Shown here in pieces: positions 41,680 to 49,393 of a stretch of 64,000 nucleotides of DNA. Below the pieces are notes generated by a model, which was not told the DNA's origin, did no database searches, and worked only from the letters and a program-made list of their open reading frames with translations. The position numbers and the translations under genes are program-made. Source of the DNA: Streptomyces sp. NRRL F-6131. GTDB taxonomy: Bacteria; Actinomycetota; Actinomycetes; Streptomycetales; Streptomycetaceae. Positions within the stretch are counted from its first letter, which is position 1; each line of letters begins with the position of its first letter. Location of the stretch: assembly GCA_000719695.1 (NCBI GenBank), contig JOHN01000032.1, positions 45,043-109,042 of the forward strand, given 5' to 3'.

Positions 41680-42444
41680 ATGTTGACGATCGTTCACTTC
41701 AGTGACATCCACCTGGGCCAGGACCACCACGGCGACGCGGGGGAGCGGGCCCGCCGGCGGGCCGAGCAGGTGATGGCGTACGTGGACGCCCTGCCCGGCC
41801 CGCCGGACGCCGTCCTGGTCACCGGTGACCTCGCCGACCACGGCCTGCCGGCCGAGTACCGGGAGGTCGCCAAGGTGCTGGACTCCCGGTATCCGGTGCT
41901 GCTCTGTCCCGGCAACCACGACGTCCGCGAGCCCTACCGCGAGGTGCTGCTCGGCGAGGCGGCGTCCGGCGGGCCGGTGAACCGGCACCACGCGCTGCCC
42001 GGCGCCGACGTGCTGATGCTGGACTCCTCGATCCCCGGCCGGGACGACGGCCTGCTCGACGAGGAGACCCTCGCCTGGCTGGACCGCACGCTGGCCGAGG
42101 GACCCGCGGACCGACCGGCGCTGGTGGCGTTCCACCACCCGCCGGTCACCCTGCACCTGCCGTACGTGGACCCGATCCGGCAGTTCGGCGAGGACCGGCT
42201 GGCCGAGGTGCTGGACCGGCACCCCCGGGTGAAGGCGCTGCTCTGCGGCCACGCGCACACCGGGGCGGCCACCGTGTTCGCCGGGCTGCCGCTGATCGTC
42301 GCGCCGGGTGTGGTCTCCACCGTCGTGCTGCCCTGCGAGGGCGGGCCGGAGATCACCTTCGACCAGCCGCCGGTGATCGCCTTCCACCTGCTGGACGAGG
42401 ACGGCCGGCTGACCACCCACTACCGGGTGGTCGCGCCCGCCTGA
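41680..42444 (+). CDS. Calcineurin-like metallophosphoesterase (CpdA-like)
   Basis: A 254-residue dinuclear metallophosphoesterase. All five motifs are present: FSDIHLGQ (Asp-x-His), TGDLADHG, CPGNHDVRE, AFHHPPV and LCGHAHTG. Length and motif spacing fit cyclic-nucleotide phosphodiesterases of the CpdA/Icc type better than the SbcD/Mre11 nucleases, which are longer and carry a capping domain. It follows the SMC-like gene by only 19 bp, but a TACGGT box (41667-41672) seven bases before the ATG suggests a separate leaderless promoter. It may therefore be a functional partner or just a neighbour. Its 3' end overlaps the convergent membrane-protein gene by 25 bp. Confidence 0.88.
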   Translation: MLTIVHFSDIHLGQDHHGDAGERARRRAEQVMAYVDALPGPPDAVLVTGDLADHGLPAEYREVAKVLDSRYPVLLCPGNHDVREPYREVLLGEAASGGPVNRHHALPGADVLMLDSSIPGRDDGLLDEETLAWLDRTLAEGPADRPALVAFHHPPVTLHLPYVDPIRQFGEDRLAEVLDRHPRVKALLCGHAHTGAATVFAGLPLIVAPGVVSTVVLPCEGGPEITFDQPPVIAFHLLDEDGRLTTHYRVVAPA

Positions 42445-42911
42445 CGCGGTGCGGGCCCGCCCGGGTGGGGCGGCGGTGCCGCCCCCGGGCGCTGCGGCTG
42501 CGGTGCCCGGGGCGGTGACTGCGGCTGCGGCGCCCAGGGCTGGGGCTGCGGCTGCGGCGCCCAGGGCTGGGGCTGCGCCGGGCGGGCCTGCGACGGGTAC
42601 GGGCGCGGGTCGGGCGCCGGCGCGGAAGCCCCGGGAGCGCGGCTGCCGGCCATCGGGTGGGCCGAGTTGGGCGCGCGGGTCCGCTGGGCGGCGACCTGGC
42701 GGGAGATCAGGATCTCCAGCAGGCACCACATCGTGCCGAACACCCCCAGCCCCATCGCCATCAGAGCCGGCGTCATCAGCCAGCTGTCGGCGTACGAGGA
42801 CAGCGCCGCCAGCACGATCCCCACCAGGGTGAACGCCAGGCAGAGCATCGCGCGGACGACGGCCGTCCGGACCTCGTCGGGAAGGCGGCGGCGACGGCGG
42901 GCGGTTGGCAT
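42420..42911 (-). CDS. Small membrane protein with Pro/Gln-rich tail
   Basis: A 163-residue protein. A basic N-terminus (ARRRRRLPDEV) precedes two membrane helices (about 20-40 and 46-68) separated by a very short loop. The last 80 residues are low-complexity, with WAPQPQ repeated and many Pro, Ala and Gln, probably an intrinsically disordered cytoplasmic tail. No catalytic motif is visible. The stop lies inside the end of the convergent phosphoesterase gene, so the two transcripts overlap. Confidence 0.7.
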   Translation of the reverse strand: MPTARRRRRLPDEVRTAVVRAMLCLAFTLVGIVLAALSSYADSWLMTPALMAMGLGVFGTMWCLLEILISRQVAAQRTRAPNSAHPMAGSRAPGASAPAPDPRPYPSQARPAQPQPWAPQPQPQPWAPQPQSPPRAPQPQRPGAAPPPHPGGPAPRQAGATTR

Positions 42912-43081
42912 CGGGCGACCCCCAGGCGCGGAGAGGCGGCGGACGGGCGGCGGAGCGGGGTGGAGCGCGGTGGAGCACGAGCGGGGCGGGCGCCGCGAAC
43001 ACGCCCCCGCGCTCCACTCTGCCCCGTCGTACCCGGACTATGCGCGCGAATCCCCCGAACCGCGACCAAATCGTGTGATCA

Positions 43082-43140
43082 GGCCCGGATCGGCCCGGAT
43101 CGGCCCGGATCCTTCCGAACGGCCCGGATCGGCCCGGATC
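43082..43140. repeat. 10-bp repeats of CGGCCCGGAT
   Basis: GGCCCGGATC recurs five times in two blocks (43082-43111 and 43120-43140), separated by CTTCCGAAC. The repeats fill the space between the membrane-protein gene and the 3' end of gntR. No function is evident. Confidence 0.8.
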
Positions 43141-43171
43141 GTACCGAACGGCCCGTCGGATGCCCGACGGC

Positions 43172-43867
43172 TCAGCCGAGTTGCTGGTTCAGCTCGGCCA
43201 GCGCACCCTCGACGATGGTCCGCATCGCCTGCTCGGCCCGCTCGGCGTCCCCCGCGCAGACCGCCTCGGCGACCTCGCGGTGCAACCGGATCGCGTACGG
43301 CTCCGGCTGATGGGGCATCAGATGGTACTCGGTCCGGCCGGTCAGCACCGCACCGACGGTGTCACCGAGGTGCGCGAACATCTCGTTGCGCGAGGCCCGC
43401 AGCACGGTGGTGTGGAAGTCGATGTCGTGCTGGAGGAAGGCGGTCAGGTCGGCGGCGCGCGCCGTCATGGTCAACTCGACCGCCAGTGCGCTGAGTCGGC
43501 GCCGCTCGTCGTCGGTGGCGTGCCGCGCGGCGAGCGCCGCCGCGGCGGGCTCCACGGCCAGCCGCAGCGAGCCGAGCGAGCGCAGCTGCGCGGAGCGGTC
43601 GGCGCCGGCCAGCCGCCAGCGGATCACCAGCGGATCGAAGACGTCCCAGCCGGACCTGGGCTGCACGGTGATGCCGACCCGCCGGCGGGAGGCGACCAGC
43701 CGCATCCCCTCCAGGATCCGGACCGCCTCGCGGACCACCGTCCGGGAGACGCCGAACCGCTCCTCCAGCTCCTCCGCCCGCAGCACCGTTCCCTCGGGGA
43801 GCTCCCCGGACGCGATGGCCGGCCCCAGTTCCGCGAGCAGTCGGCCGGGCAGCCCCTGGATCTCCAT
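43172..43867 (-). CDS. gntR: FadR/GntR family transcriptional regulator of the gluconate genes
   Basis: A 231-residue regulator. The winged helix (LRAEELEERFGVSRTVVREAV, then RILEGMRLVASRRRVGITV) is followed by an all-helical FCD domain with the metal/ligand-binding pattern DIDFHTTVLRASRNEMFAHL and REVAEAVCAGDAERAEQAM. It lies divergent from gluconokinase and gluconate permease genes, which it should repress until gluconate or a phosphorylated derivative is present. A pair of inverted TATGACG sites lies between the two transcription units. Confidence 0.9.
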   Translation of the reverse strand: MEIQGLPGRLLAELGPAIASGELPEGTVLRAEELEERFGVSRTVVREAVRILEGMRLVASRRRVGITVQPRSGWDVFDPLVIRWRLAGADRSAQLRSLGSLRLAVEPAAAALAARHATDDERRRLSALAVELTMTARAADLTAFLQHDIDFHTTVLRASRNEMFAHLGDTVGAVLTGRTEYHLMPHQPEPYAIRLHREVAEAVCAGDAERAEQAMRTIVEGALAELNQQLG

Positions 43868-43939
43868 CCCGCCAGCCTAGACGTCCCGGCGAGTCCCCAC
43901 CCCCGTACCCCCGGGCCCGCCCGAGCCGCGGCGCAAAAG

Positions 43940-43992
43940 TATGACGATTTGGTTTCCAGCCCTTGAATACGTCATATCTTTGAGGCGATAGT
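43940..43992 (+). promoter_or_regulatory. gntKP promoter with inverted TATGACG sites
   Basis: TATGACG (43940-43946) and CGTCATA (43970-43976) form an inverted pair 30 bp apart, each embedded in similar AT-rich flanks. The second site overlaps TTGAAT (43963-43968, a -35 candidate) and the spacer to GATAGT (43987-43992). Binding by the divergent GntR-family protein here would control both genes. Confidence 0.55.
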
Positions 43993-44021
43993 GGCGGCCA
44001 GGAAACGAAGGAGCACCACCC

Positions 44022-44567
44022 ATGGCTCTCAGCGTCGAGAACCAGGACACCCCCCGCACCGTCGTGGTGATGGGCGTCTCCGGTGTCGGCAAGACCACCC
44101 TGGCCCGCCTCCTGGCGGACCGCCTCGGCCTCCCCTTCGCCGAGGCGGACGACTTCCACCCGCCCGCCAACATCGCCAAGATGTCGGCCGGCACCCCGCT
44201 GACCGACGGCGACCGCGAACCCTGGCTGCGCGCCGTCGGCGCCTGGCTCGCCGAGCGCGCCGAGGCCGGCACCGGCGGCGTGGTCACCTGCTCGGCGCTG
44301 AAGCACGGCTACCGCGACATCCTGCGCGCGGCCTGCCCGGACGCCTGGTTCCTGCACCTCAGCGGCCGGACCGCGGTGGTCGAGGACCGGCTGGCGCACC
44401 GCACCGGCCACTTCATGCCGCCCTCCCTGCTCGGCTCGCAGTACGCCGCCCTGGAACCCCTCGGCCCGGACGAGCGCGGCGCCGTCCTGGACATCGGGCC
44501 GAGCCCCGAAGAACTCGTCGAGAAGGCCGTCGCCCTGCTGCGGCCCGTCAATGGAGACCTCGCGTGA
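44022..44567 (+). CDS. gntK: Gluconokinase
   Basis: A 181-residue kinase that makes 6-phosphogluconate. The P-loop MGVSGVGKTT is at 17-26, ADDFHPPANIAKMSAGTPLTDGDREPWL (read in parts) is the highly specific GntK signature, and TCSALKHGYRDILR and HFMPPSLLGSQYAALEPL complete the family set. AAGGAG lies eight bases before the ATG. Its stop overlaps the start of the permease gene by four bases, so the two are translationally coupled and feed gluconate into the pentose phosphate route. Confidence 0.96.
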   Translation: MALSVENQDTPRTVVVMGVSGVGKTTLARLLADRLGLPFAEADDFHPPANIAKMSAGTPLTDGDREPWLRAVGAWLAERAEAGTGGVVTCSALKHGYRDILRAACPDAWFLHLSGRTAVVEDRLAHRTGHFMPPSLLGSQYAALEPLGPDERGAVLDIGPSPEELVEKAVALLRPVNGDLA

Positions 44568-45958
44568 CCCCCACCCTCACCGTGCTCGCGGCCGCCCCAC
44601 CGGCCCTCCCGCACACCGGCAGCGACACCCGGCTGCTGATCGCCGTGCTGCTCAGCATCGGCGCCATCGTGCTGCTGATCACCCGCTCCAAGCTGCACCC
44701 GTTCCTCGCCCTGACCCTCGGCTCGGGCCTGCTGGCCGCCGTCGCGGGCGCGCCGTTCGACAAGCTGCTCACCAGCTTCTCCACCGGCTTCGGCGCCACC
44801 GTGGCGGGCGTCGGCCTGCTGATCGGCCTGGGCGCGATGCTGGGCAAGCTGCTCGCCGACTCGGGCGGGGCGAACATCATCGCGGACACCGTGCTGTCCC
44901 GGTCCGGACCGAAGGCACTGCCCTGGGCGATGGCACTGATCGCGGCCGTGCTCGGCCTGCCGCTGTTCTTCGAGGTCGGCGTGGTGCTGCTGATCCCGAT
45001 CGTGCTGCTGGTGGCCCGGCGCGGCAACGTCCCGCTGATCCGGATCGGCATCCCCGCCCTGGCCGGCCTCTCCGTGCTGCACGGCCTGGTGCCCCCGCAC
45101 CCCGGCCCGCTGGTCGCCGTCGACGCGCTCAAGGCCGACCTCGGCGTCACCCTGGCGCTCGGCCTGCTGATCGCCGTCCCGACCCTGGTCGTCGCCGGTC
45201 CGCTCTTCGCCCGCGTGGCCGAGCGCTGGGTCGGCCCGCTGGAGATCCCGGAGACCACCACTCCGGTGGAGACCGCCCGGCCCGAGCGCACCCCGTCCTT
45301 CGGGGCGGTGCTGGCGACCATCCTGCTGCCGGTGGTGCTGATGCTCGGCAAGGCCCTGGCGGACGTCGTCATCGACGATCCGAAGGCGCTGCCGCAGCGG
45401 GTCCTCGACTTCGTCGGCTCCCCGCTGATCGCGCTGCTCGCCGCGACCCTGCTCGGCATGGTGACCCTGGGCCGGGCGGCCGGCTTCGACAAGGCCCGGA
45501 TCTCGGAGACGGTCGGCGCCTCGCTGGGCCCGATCGCCGGCATCGTCTTCATCGTCGGCGCGGGCGGCGGCTTCAAGCAGACCCTGATCGACGTGGGCGT
45601 CGGCACCGCCGTCAGCGAGTGGTCGTCCAAGTGGCACATCTCGGCGCTGCTGCTGGGCTGGCTGATCGCGGTGCTGATCCGGCTCGCCACCGGCTCGGCG
45701 ACGGTCGCCACCATCACCGCGGCCGGCATCGTCGCCCCGCTGGCGGCCGACATGTCGTCCACCCACGCGGCCCTGCTGGTGCTGGCCATCGGCGCCGGCT
45801 CGCTGTTCTTCTCGCACGTCAACGACGCCGGCTTCTGGCTGGTGAAGGAGTACTTCGGGATGAGCGTCGGCCAGACCCTGAAGTCCTGGTCGGTGATGGA
45901 GACGGTGATCTCGGTGGTGGCGATCGCCCTGATCATGCCGCTCAGCCTGATCGTCTAG
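44564..45958 (+). CDS. gntP: GntP family gluconate permease
   Basis: A 464-residue polytopic membrane transporter. Twelve or more hydrophobic helices can be drawn. Family motifs include HPFLALTLGSGLLAAVAGAPF, GFGATVAGVGLLIGLGAMLGKLL (in parts), LHGLVPPHPGPLVAVDALKAD and FFSHVNDAGFWLVKEYF. It imports gluconate for the kinase encoded just upstream; the GTG start overlaps the kinase stop. A strong bidirectional terminator follows 22 bp after the stop. Confidence 0.95.
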   Translation: MTPTLTVLAAAPPALPHTGSDTRLLIAVLLSIGAIVLLITRSKLHPFLALTLGSGLLAAVAGAPFDKLLTSFSTGFGATVAGVGLLIGLGAMLGKLLADSGGANIIADTVLSRSGPKALPWAMALIAAVLGLPLFFEVGVVLLIPIVLLVARRGNVPLIRIGIPALAGLSVLHGLVPPHPGPLVAVDALKADLGVTLALGLLIAVPTLVVAGPLFARVAERWVGPLEIPETTTPVETARPERTPSFGAVLATILLPVVLMLGKALADVVIDDPKALPQRVLDFVGSPLIALLAATLLGMVTLGRAAGFDKARISETVGASLGPIAGIVFIVGAGGGFKQTLIDVGVGTAVSEWSSKWHISALLLGWLIAVLIRLATGSATVATITAAGIVAPLAADMSSTHAALLVLAIGAGSLFFSHVNDAGFWLVKEYFGMSVGQTLKSWSVMETVISVVAIALIMPLSLIV

Positions 45959-45979
45959 CCGCCGGGCCGGCAGACGCCG

Positions 45980-46016
45980 CAAGGGCGGGCGCTCCTCGGA
46001 GGAGCGCCCGCCCTTG
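45980..46016. terminator. Bidirectional terminator, 18-bp perfect stem
   Basis: Left arm 45980-45997 (begins CAAGGGCGGGCG) pairs perfectly with right arm 45999-46016 (ends CGCCCGCCCTTG) around one G. It lies between the gluconate permease and a convergent small-protein gene. Confidence 0.92.
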
Positions 46017-46040
46017 TCGTCGTTCGGAGCGGTTCCGGCG

Positions 46041-46577
46041 TCAGCGGACGGCCGGCGGCAGGGTGCCGCCGGGCGTCGCCGGTGCCCAGGTGGGCGGGGC
46101 CGCGGCCTCCTGCGGATCGGTCTCCCGCAGCAGGATCCGCCAGCCGTCCGTGCCCCCGTTGCCGTCGAGGCGCAGCTTCAGCTGCTTGACCTGCCGACTG
46201 CGCTCGAAGTAGAGCACCACCGACTGCCGGACCGAACCCTCGCCGTGGAACTCGGCCGTCACCGGGCCCTGCGCTCCCTGCTGGAAGCTGCGGACCCAGT
46301 TCGCGGCGGTGGTGTCGGCCTCGGCGGCCGACCCGTCGGAGGTGGCCAGCGCCGCCAGCCCGTCGCGCGAGCCGTCGGCGAGCCGCCACACCACCTCCTG
46401 GGTCAGCCGCAGGCTGCCGGTGGAGGGGTAGCCGACCACTCTCAGCGGCTCGTGGGCCGCGTAGTCGTCGGCGTACCGCAGCCCGTCGTCACCCGAGAGC
46501 CACCAGGCGGTGATCCCCGAGGCGGTGACGGCGGCCGCGAGGGCGGCGGCGGTCGCCACCCTCCACTGGCGGGCCAT
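46041..46577 (-). CDS. Membrane-anchored or exported protein coupled to the amidase gene
   Basis: A 178-residue protein. The N-terminus ATAAALAAAVTASGITAWWL is a signal anchor or signal peptide without a clear cleavage site or lipobox. The remainder is a soluble domain with VVWRLADGSRDGLAALATSDG, TTAANWVRSFQQGA and VVLYFERSRQVKQLKLRLDG, probably facing outward. The ATG at 46577 overlaps the stop of the large amidase gene (TGATG), so the two are translated together and probably work together at the cell wall. I do not recognise the family. Confidence 0.75.
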   Translation of the reverse strand: MARQWRVATAAALAAAVTASGITAWWLSGDDGLRYADDYAAHEPLRVVGYPSTGSLRLTQEVVWRLADGSRDGLAALATSDGSAAEADTTAANWVRSFQQGAQGPVTAEFHGEGSVRQSVVLYFERSRQVKQLKLRLDGNGGTDGWRILLRETDPQEAAAPPTWAPATPGGTLPPAVR

Positions 46578-49393
46578 CAGGAGCTGCCCAGCGGCCGGAC
46601 GATCCAGAACCGCTCGACCGGAGTGCCGTAACGGCGCTGGCGGGCCAGGGCGTCGTAGAGCGTGGTCTGGTCGGTCAGGCCGTGCTGGCGCAGTTCCATC
46701 TTCCGTCCGTAGCTGACGACGACGGCGGCGTGGTTGATGCCGCGGTCGGTGTACCACTTGAAGAACACCAGGTCACCGGGCTTGGCGGAGTGCACACTCA
46801 TGATCGACTGGGTGTACCGGTAGCCGGTCAGGTGGTTGTAGAGGTTCTGCGCGGCGGACCAGGTGTAGCTCTTGAAGGGCTTCCAGAGGAAGTAGCCCTG
46901 GTCCCACCAGGCGTAGTCCCGGGTGCGGTTGCCCTGACGGGTCCGCATGCCGCCGCCGTGGTACAGCGCCTTGGAGACGAAGTTGGTGCAGTCCTGGTTG
47001 TACTCGCGGCGGACCCCGATGTTGCGCCGGGCCCAGTCCGCCGTGCCGTTGCCGTAGACGCCCGCGTAGCTCGCGGTGGTCACGCCGGCCGGCGTGGCCG
47101 GCTCCGGCACCGGGAAGCCGTCCGTACCGAGCGGGATGTCGCCGGTGGCGGGGGCGGGCGCCTGCTCGGAGCCGGTGACGTCGACCTGCGCCGCAGCGGC
47201 CGCGGAGGCACCGAGCTTCTGGTCGGTCGCGTTGTCGTCGGCCTCGGAGACCAGCTTCACGGCACCGCCGTTGACGGTGAACTCGAAGCGGCGGTTGGTG
47301 ACGTTCTCGGTCGGGGTGTCGACCCCGGCCTCACGGATCTGGGTGACCTCCTTGACGGTCGCCCGGACCACGATCCTGGCCGGGTTCTGCTGGTCGACCA
47401 CGACGCCGGCCAGCGTCGACGCGGCCGCCACGTAGGCCTGGCCCTGGGTGGCGAGGCCCTCGCGACTGCCGACCACCGCGTCCTCCTGGGTGGCCAGCAG
47501 GTCGACGAAGACGGTGCCGTGCGCGGCTGCCGCGGCGGCCTCGGGCACGGTCGCGCCGGTGGTGACGCGCACCTTGTTGCGGGCGTCCAGGTACTCCTGC
47601 ACGAAGCCACGGTAGAGGTCGCTGCCGCCGGCCGCGGGCTTGCCCTGGGTGTAGCCGGAGGAGGCCGCGGCACTGGCGCCGAACGAGTTGTTCGTCGTCA
47701 CGACGAGCCGGTAGCCGCGGGTGTTGTCCAGTCCGGCCGCCACCGCGCGGGTCTCGGCGGTGGTGAACTGCTGGACGACGGCGCCGGTGTCCTGCGCCTC
47801 GACCTTGACGGTGTAGTAGGGCTCCTCGCTGGCTCCGTGGTCCACCGGACTGTTCCAGGTGCCCACCAGGCCGGCATCACCGATGCTGACCGTGAGCTGC
47901 TGGGGCGCCGCGGGCGCGGTCGGAGCGAGGTAGTCGACCTTCAGCCGGGGCCGCTTCGCCTGGTCCGCCGCGGCGGCCGAGTGGTAGGCCGCGGCGGCCG
48001 AGCCGGTGGCCGGGCGCAGGGCGATGCCGAAGGCCTGGCCCCGGTCGGCCCAGGACTGGAGGACCGACGCCAGGTCGAGGTCGGTGAGGGCGATCGCCGT
48101 CGCGTAGCTCTCCGGGCCGGCCGCCGACACGAGCTGGGCGCCGGTCTGGCCGGGGGCCCACTCGCTGCCGAGCTGGAACACGTCGGTGGTGGCGGCCGGG
48201 CAGTCGGCGGCGCAGTCCGCGCGGGTGAGTTCCAGCTTGGCCGCCGTGATCCGGGCGCCCTTGGGCAGCGCGGTCAGATCGGGCTTGAGCCAGCTGGACC
48301 ACGCCGTCCCGTCGAAGGTGCCGATCCGCAGGGTGGCCGGGTCGGCGGCCGGGCAGGCCCCGGTGTCGCAGCCGGTACCGGCGGTGGCGGCCGAGGCCGA
48401 GGAGAGCGACGTGTCGCCGACGGTCAGGGTGGCCGGGACCGGCGGGGCCGGGGGAGCCTGGACGCGGACGGTCAGGTCCTGGTCGGCCGTCCACGCGGAG
48501 CACCCGACCGTGGTGCAGGCCCGAGCGGCCCAGCGGTAGCTCCCGCCGTCGGCGAGCGCGCCTTCGGGGACCTGGACGGTGGCCCGGACGCCGCTCTCCG
48601 CCGAAACCGGCGGCAGGGCGGTCGGCAGCGGGGTGCCGGCGGCGTTCTTCAGGACGAACTCGGTCCTGACCCGGCCCTGGTCGGGGCTGGTGGAGACGGC
48701 CGAGACCAGCGGGGTCAGGGTCTCCTGGGCACCCGCCTGGAGCGCGGTGGGCACGTCCGGCAGCGGGCTGACGCTGAAGGTCACCCAGGGGGACCAGCTC
48801 AGGTTGTAGTGCAGTCCGTCGTAGGGCGAGCTGCGGAACCGGTAGGTGTGCCCGTACTCCAGCAGCCCGGCCGGGACGGTGACCTCGGAGGGGGTGCCGC
48901 TGGGCACGTAGCCGGAGACGTTCACGGCGCCGACCTGGGCGCCGGAGATGGCGTCGACCAGCTGGAAGGTGCCGGTGACCTTGTCGCCGTCGGGGTCGAC
49001 GAAGGTGTCGCGGAGCACCGGGGTGGTGGTCTCGACCCGCCAGGTGCCGGTGCCGTCCTGGAGGAACGGCGGGCCGGCCTGCTGCTTGGTGCCGGTGCGC
49101 GGGCGGTAGTTGTAGTTCACCGTCAGCTTCGGCACGTTGGCGGAGGCGTTGGCGGAGTTCACCTCCTTCCAGTACTTGGTCGACACCTCGTCGGGCGCGC
49201 GCAGGCCCATGCCGGAGGTGCCGCTCTTGGCCGAGGCCCAGGTCTGGACGAGGTCGGTGACGTTGGCGTTGATCCAGCCGTCGCCGCCGCAGGCGTCACG
49301 GCCCTTGGTCTCGGTGGAGGTGGCCTTCTTGGTCTTCCAGGCCGGCTGGGCGGTCCACCGGGAGGCGGTGGAGGCGAGCCCGGTGTCCCACAC
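46577..49393 (-). CDS. Secreted DNRLRE / amidase-domain protein, C-terminal part (frame broken from its N-terminus)
   Basis: This 938-residue frame is the larger part of a secreted wall protein. It opens in the middle of a DNRLRE domain (WINANVTDLVQTWASAKSGTSG), continues through fibronectin-like beta domains (YGHTYRFRSSPYDGLHYNLSW) and a second DNRLRE-like module, and ends in a putative amidase domain. There DCTNFVSKALYHGGGM gives the catalytic Cys and KPGDLVFFKWYTDRGINHAAVV the His. Such Amidase_6 domains are thought to cut peptide bonds in cell-wall material. The frame has no export signal of its own: the true start is in the adjacent fragment, one reading-frame shift away near 49580-49605. 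The codons between 49393 and that point read well in this frame. Confidence 0.8.
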   Translation of the reverse strand: MWDTGLASTASRWTAQPAWKTKKATSTETKGRDACGGDGWINANVTDLVQTWASAKSGTSGMGLRAPDEVSTKYWKEVNSANASANVPKLTVNYNYRPRTGTKQQAGPPFLQDGTGTWRVETTTPVLRDTFVDPDGDKVTGTFQLVDAISGAQVGAVNVSGYVPSGTPSEVTVPAGLLEYGHTYRFRSSPYDGLHYNLSWSPWVTFSVSPLPDVPTALQAGAQETLTPLVSAVSTSPDQGRVRTEFVLKNAAGTPLPTALPPVSAESGVRATVQVPEGALADGGSYRWAARACTTVGCSAWTADQDLTVRVQAPPAPPVPATLTVGDTSLSSASAATAGTGCDTGACPAADPATLRIGTFDGTAWSSWLKPDLTALPKGARITAAKLELTRADCAADCPAATTDVFQLGSEWAPGQTGAQLVSAAGPESYATAIALTDLDLASVLQSWADRGQAFGIALRPATGSAAAAYHSAAAADQAKRPRLKVDYLAPTAPAAPQQLTVSIGDAGLVGTWNSPVDHGASEEPYYTVKVEAQDTGAVVQQFTTAETRAVAAGLDNTRGYRLVVTTNNSFGASAAASSGYTQGKPAAGGSDLYRGFVQEYLDARNKVRVTTGATVPEAAAAAAHGTVFVDLLATQEDAVVGSREGLATQGQAYVAAASTLAGVVVDQQNPARIVVRATVKEVTQIREAGVDTPTENVTNRRFEFTVNGGAVKLVSEADDNATDQKLGASAAAAAQVDVTGSEQAPAPATGDIPLGTDGFPVPEPATPAGVTTASYAGVYGNGTADWARRNIGVRREYNQDCTNFVSKALYHGGGMRTRQGNRTRDYAWWDQGYFLWKPFKSYTWSAAQNLYNHLTGYRYTQSIMSVHSAKPGDLVFFKWYTDRGINHAAVVVSYGRKMELRQHGLTDQTTLYDALARQRRYGTPVERFWIVRPLGSS

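Noticed and set aside
34451..42444. Calling the operon a bona fide Wadjet defence system
   Set aside because: No JetD (DUF2220-type) nuclease is present on either side, the genes have host-like composition, and no other defence or mobile gene is near. Only a MukBEF/JetABC-like layout is claimed.
41680..42444. Naming the phosphoesterase SbcD
   Set aside because: SbcD is longer and has a capping domain after the phosphoesterase core. The five motifs here and the 254-residue length fit CpdA-type enzymes.
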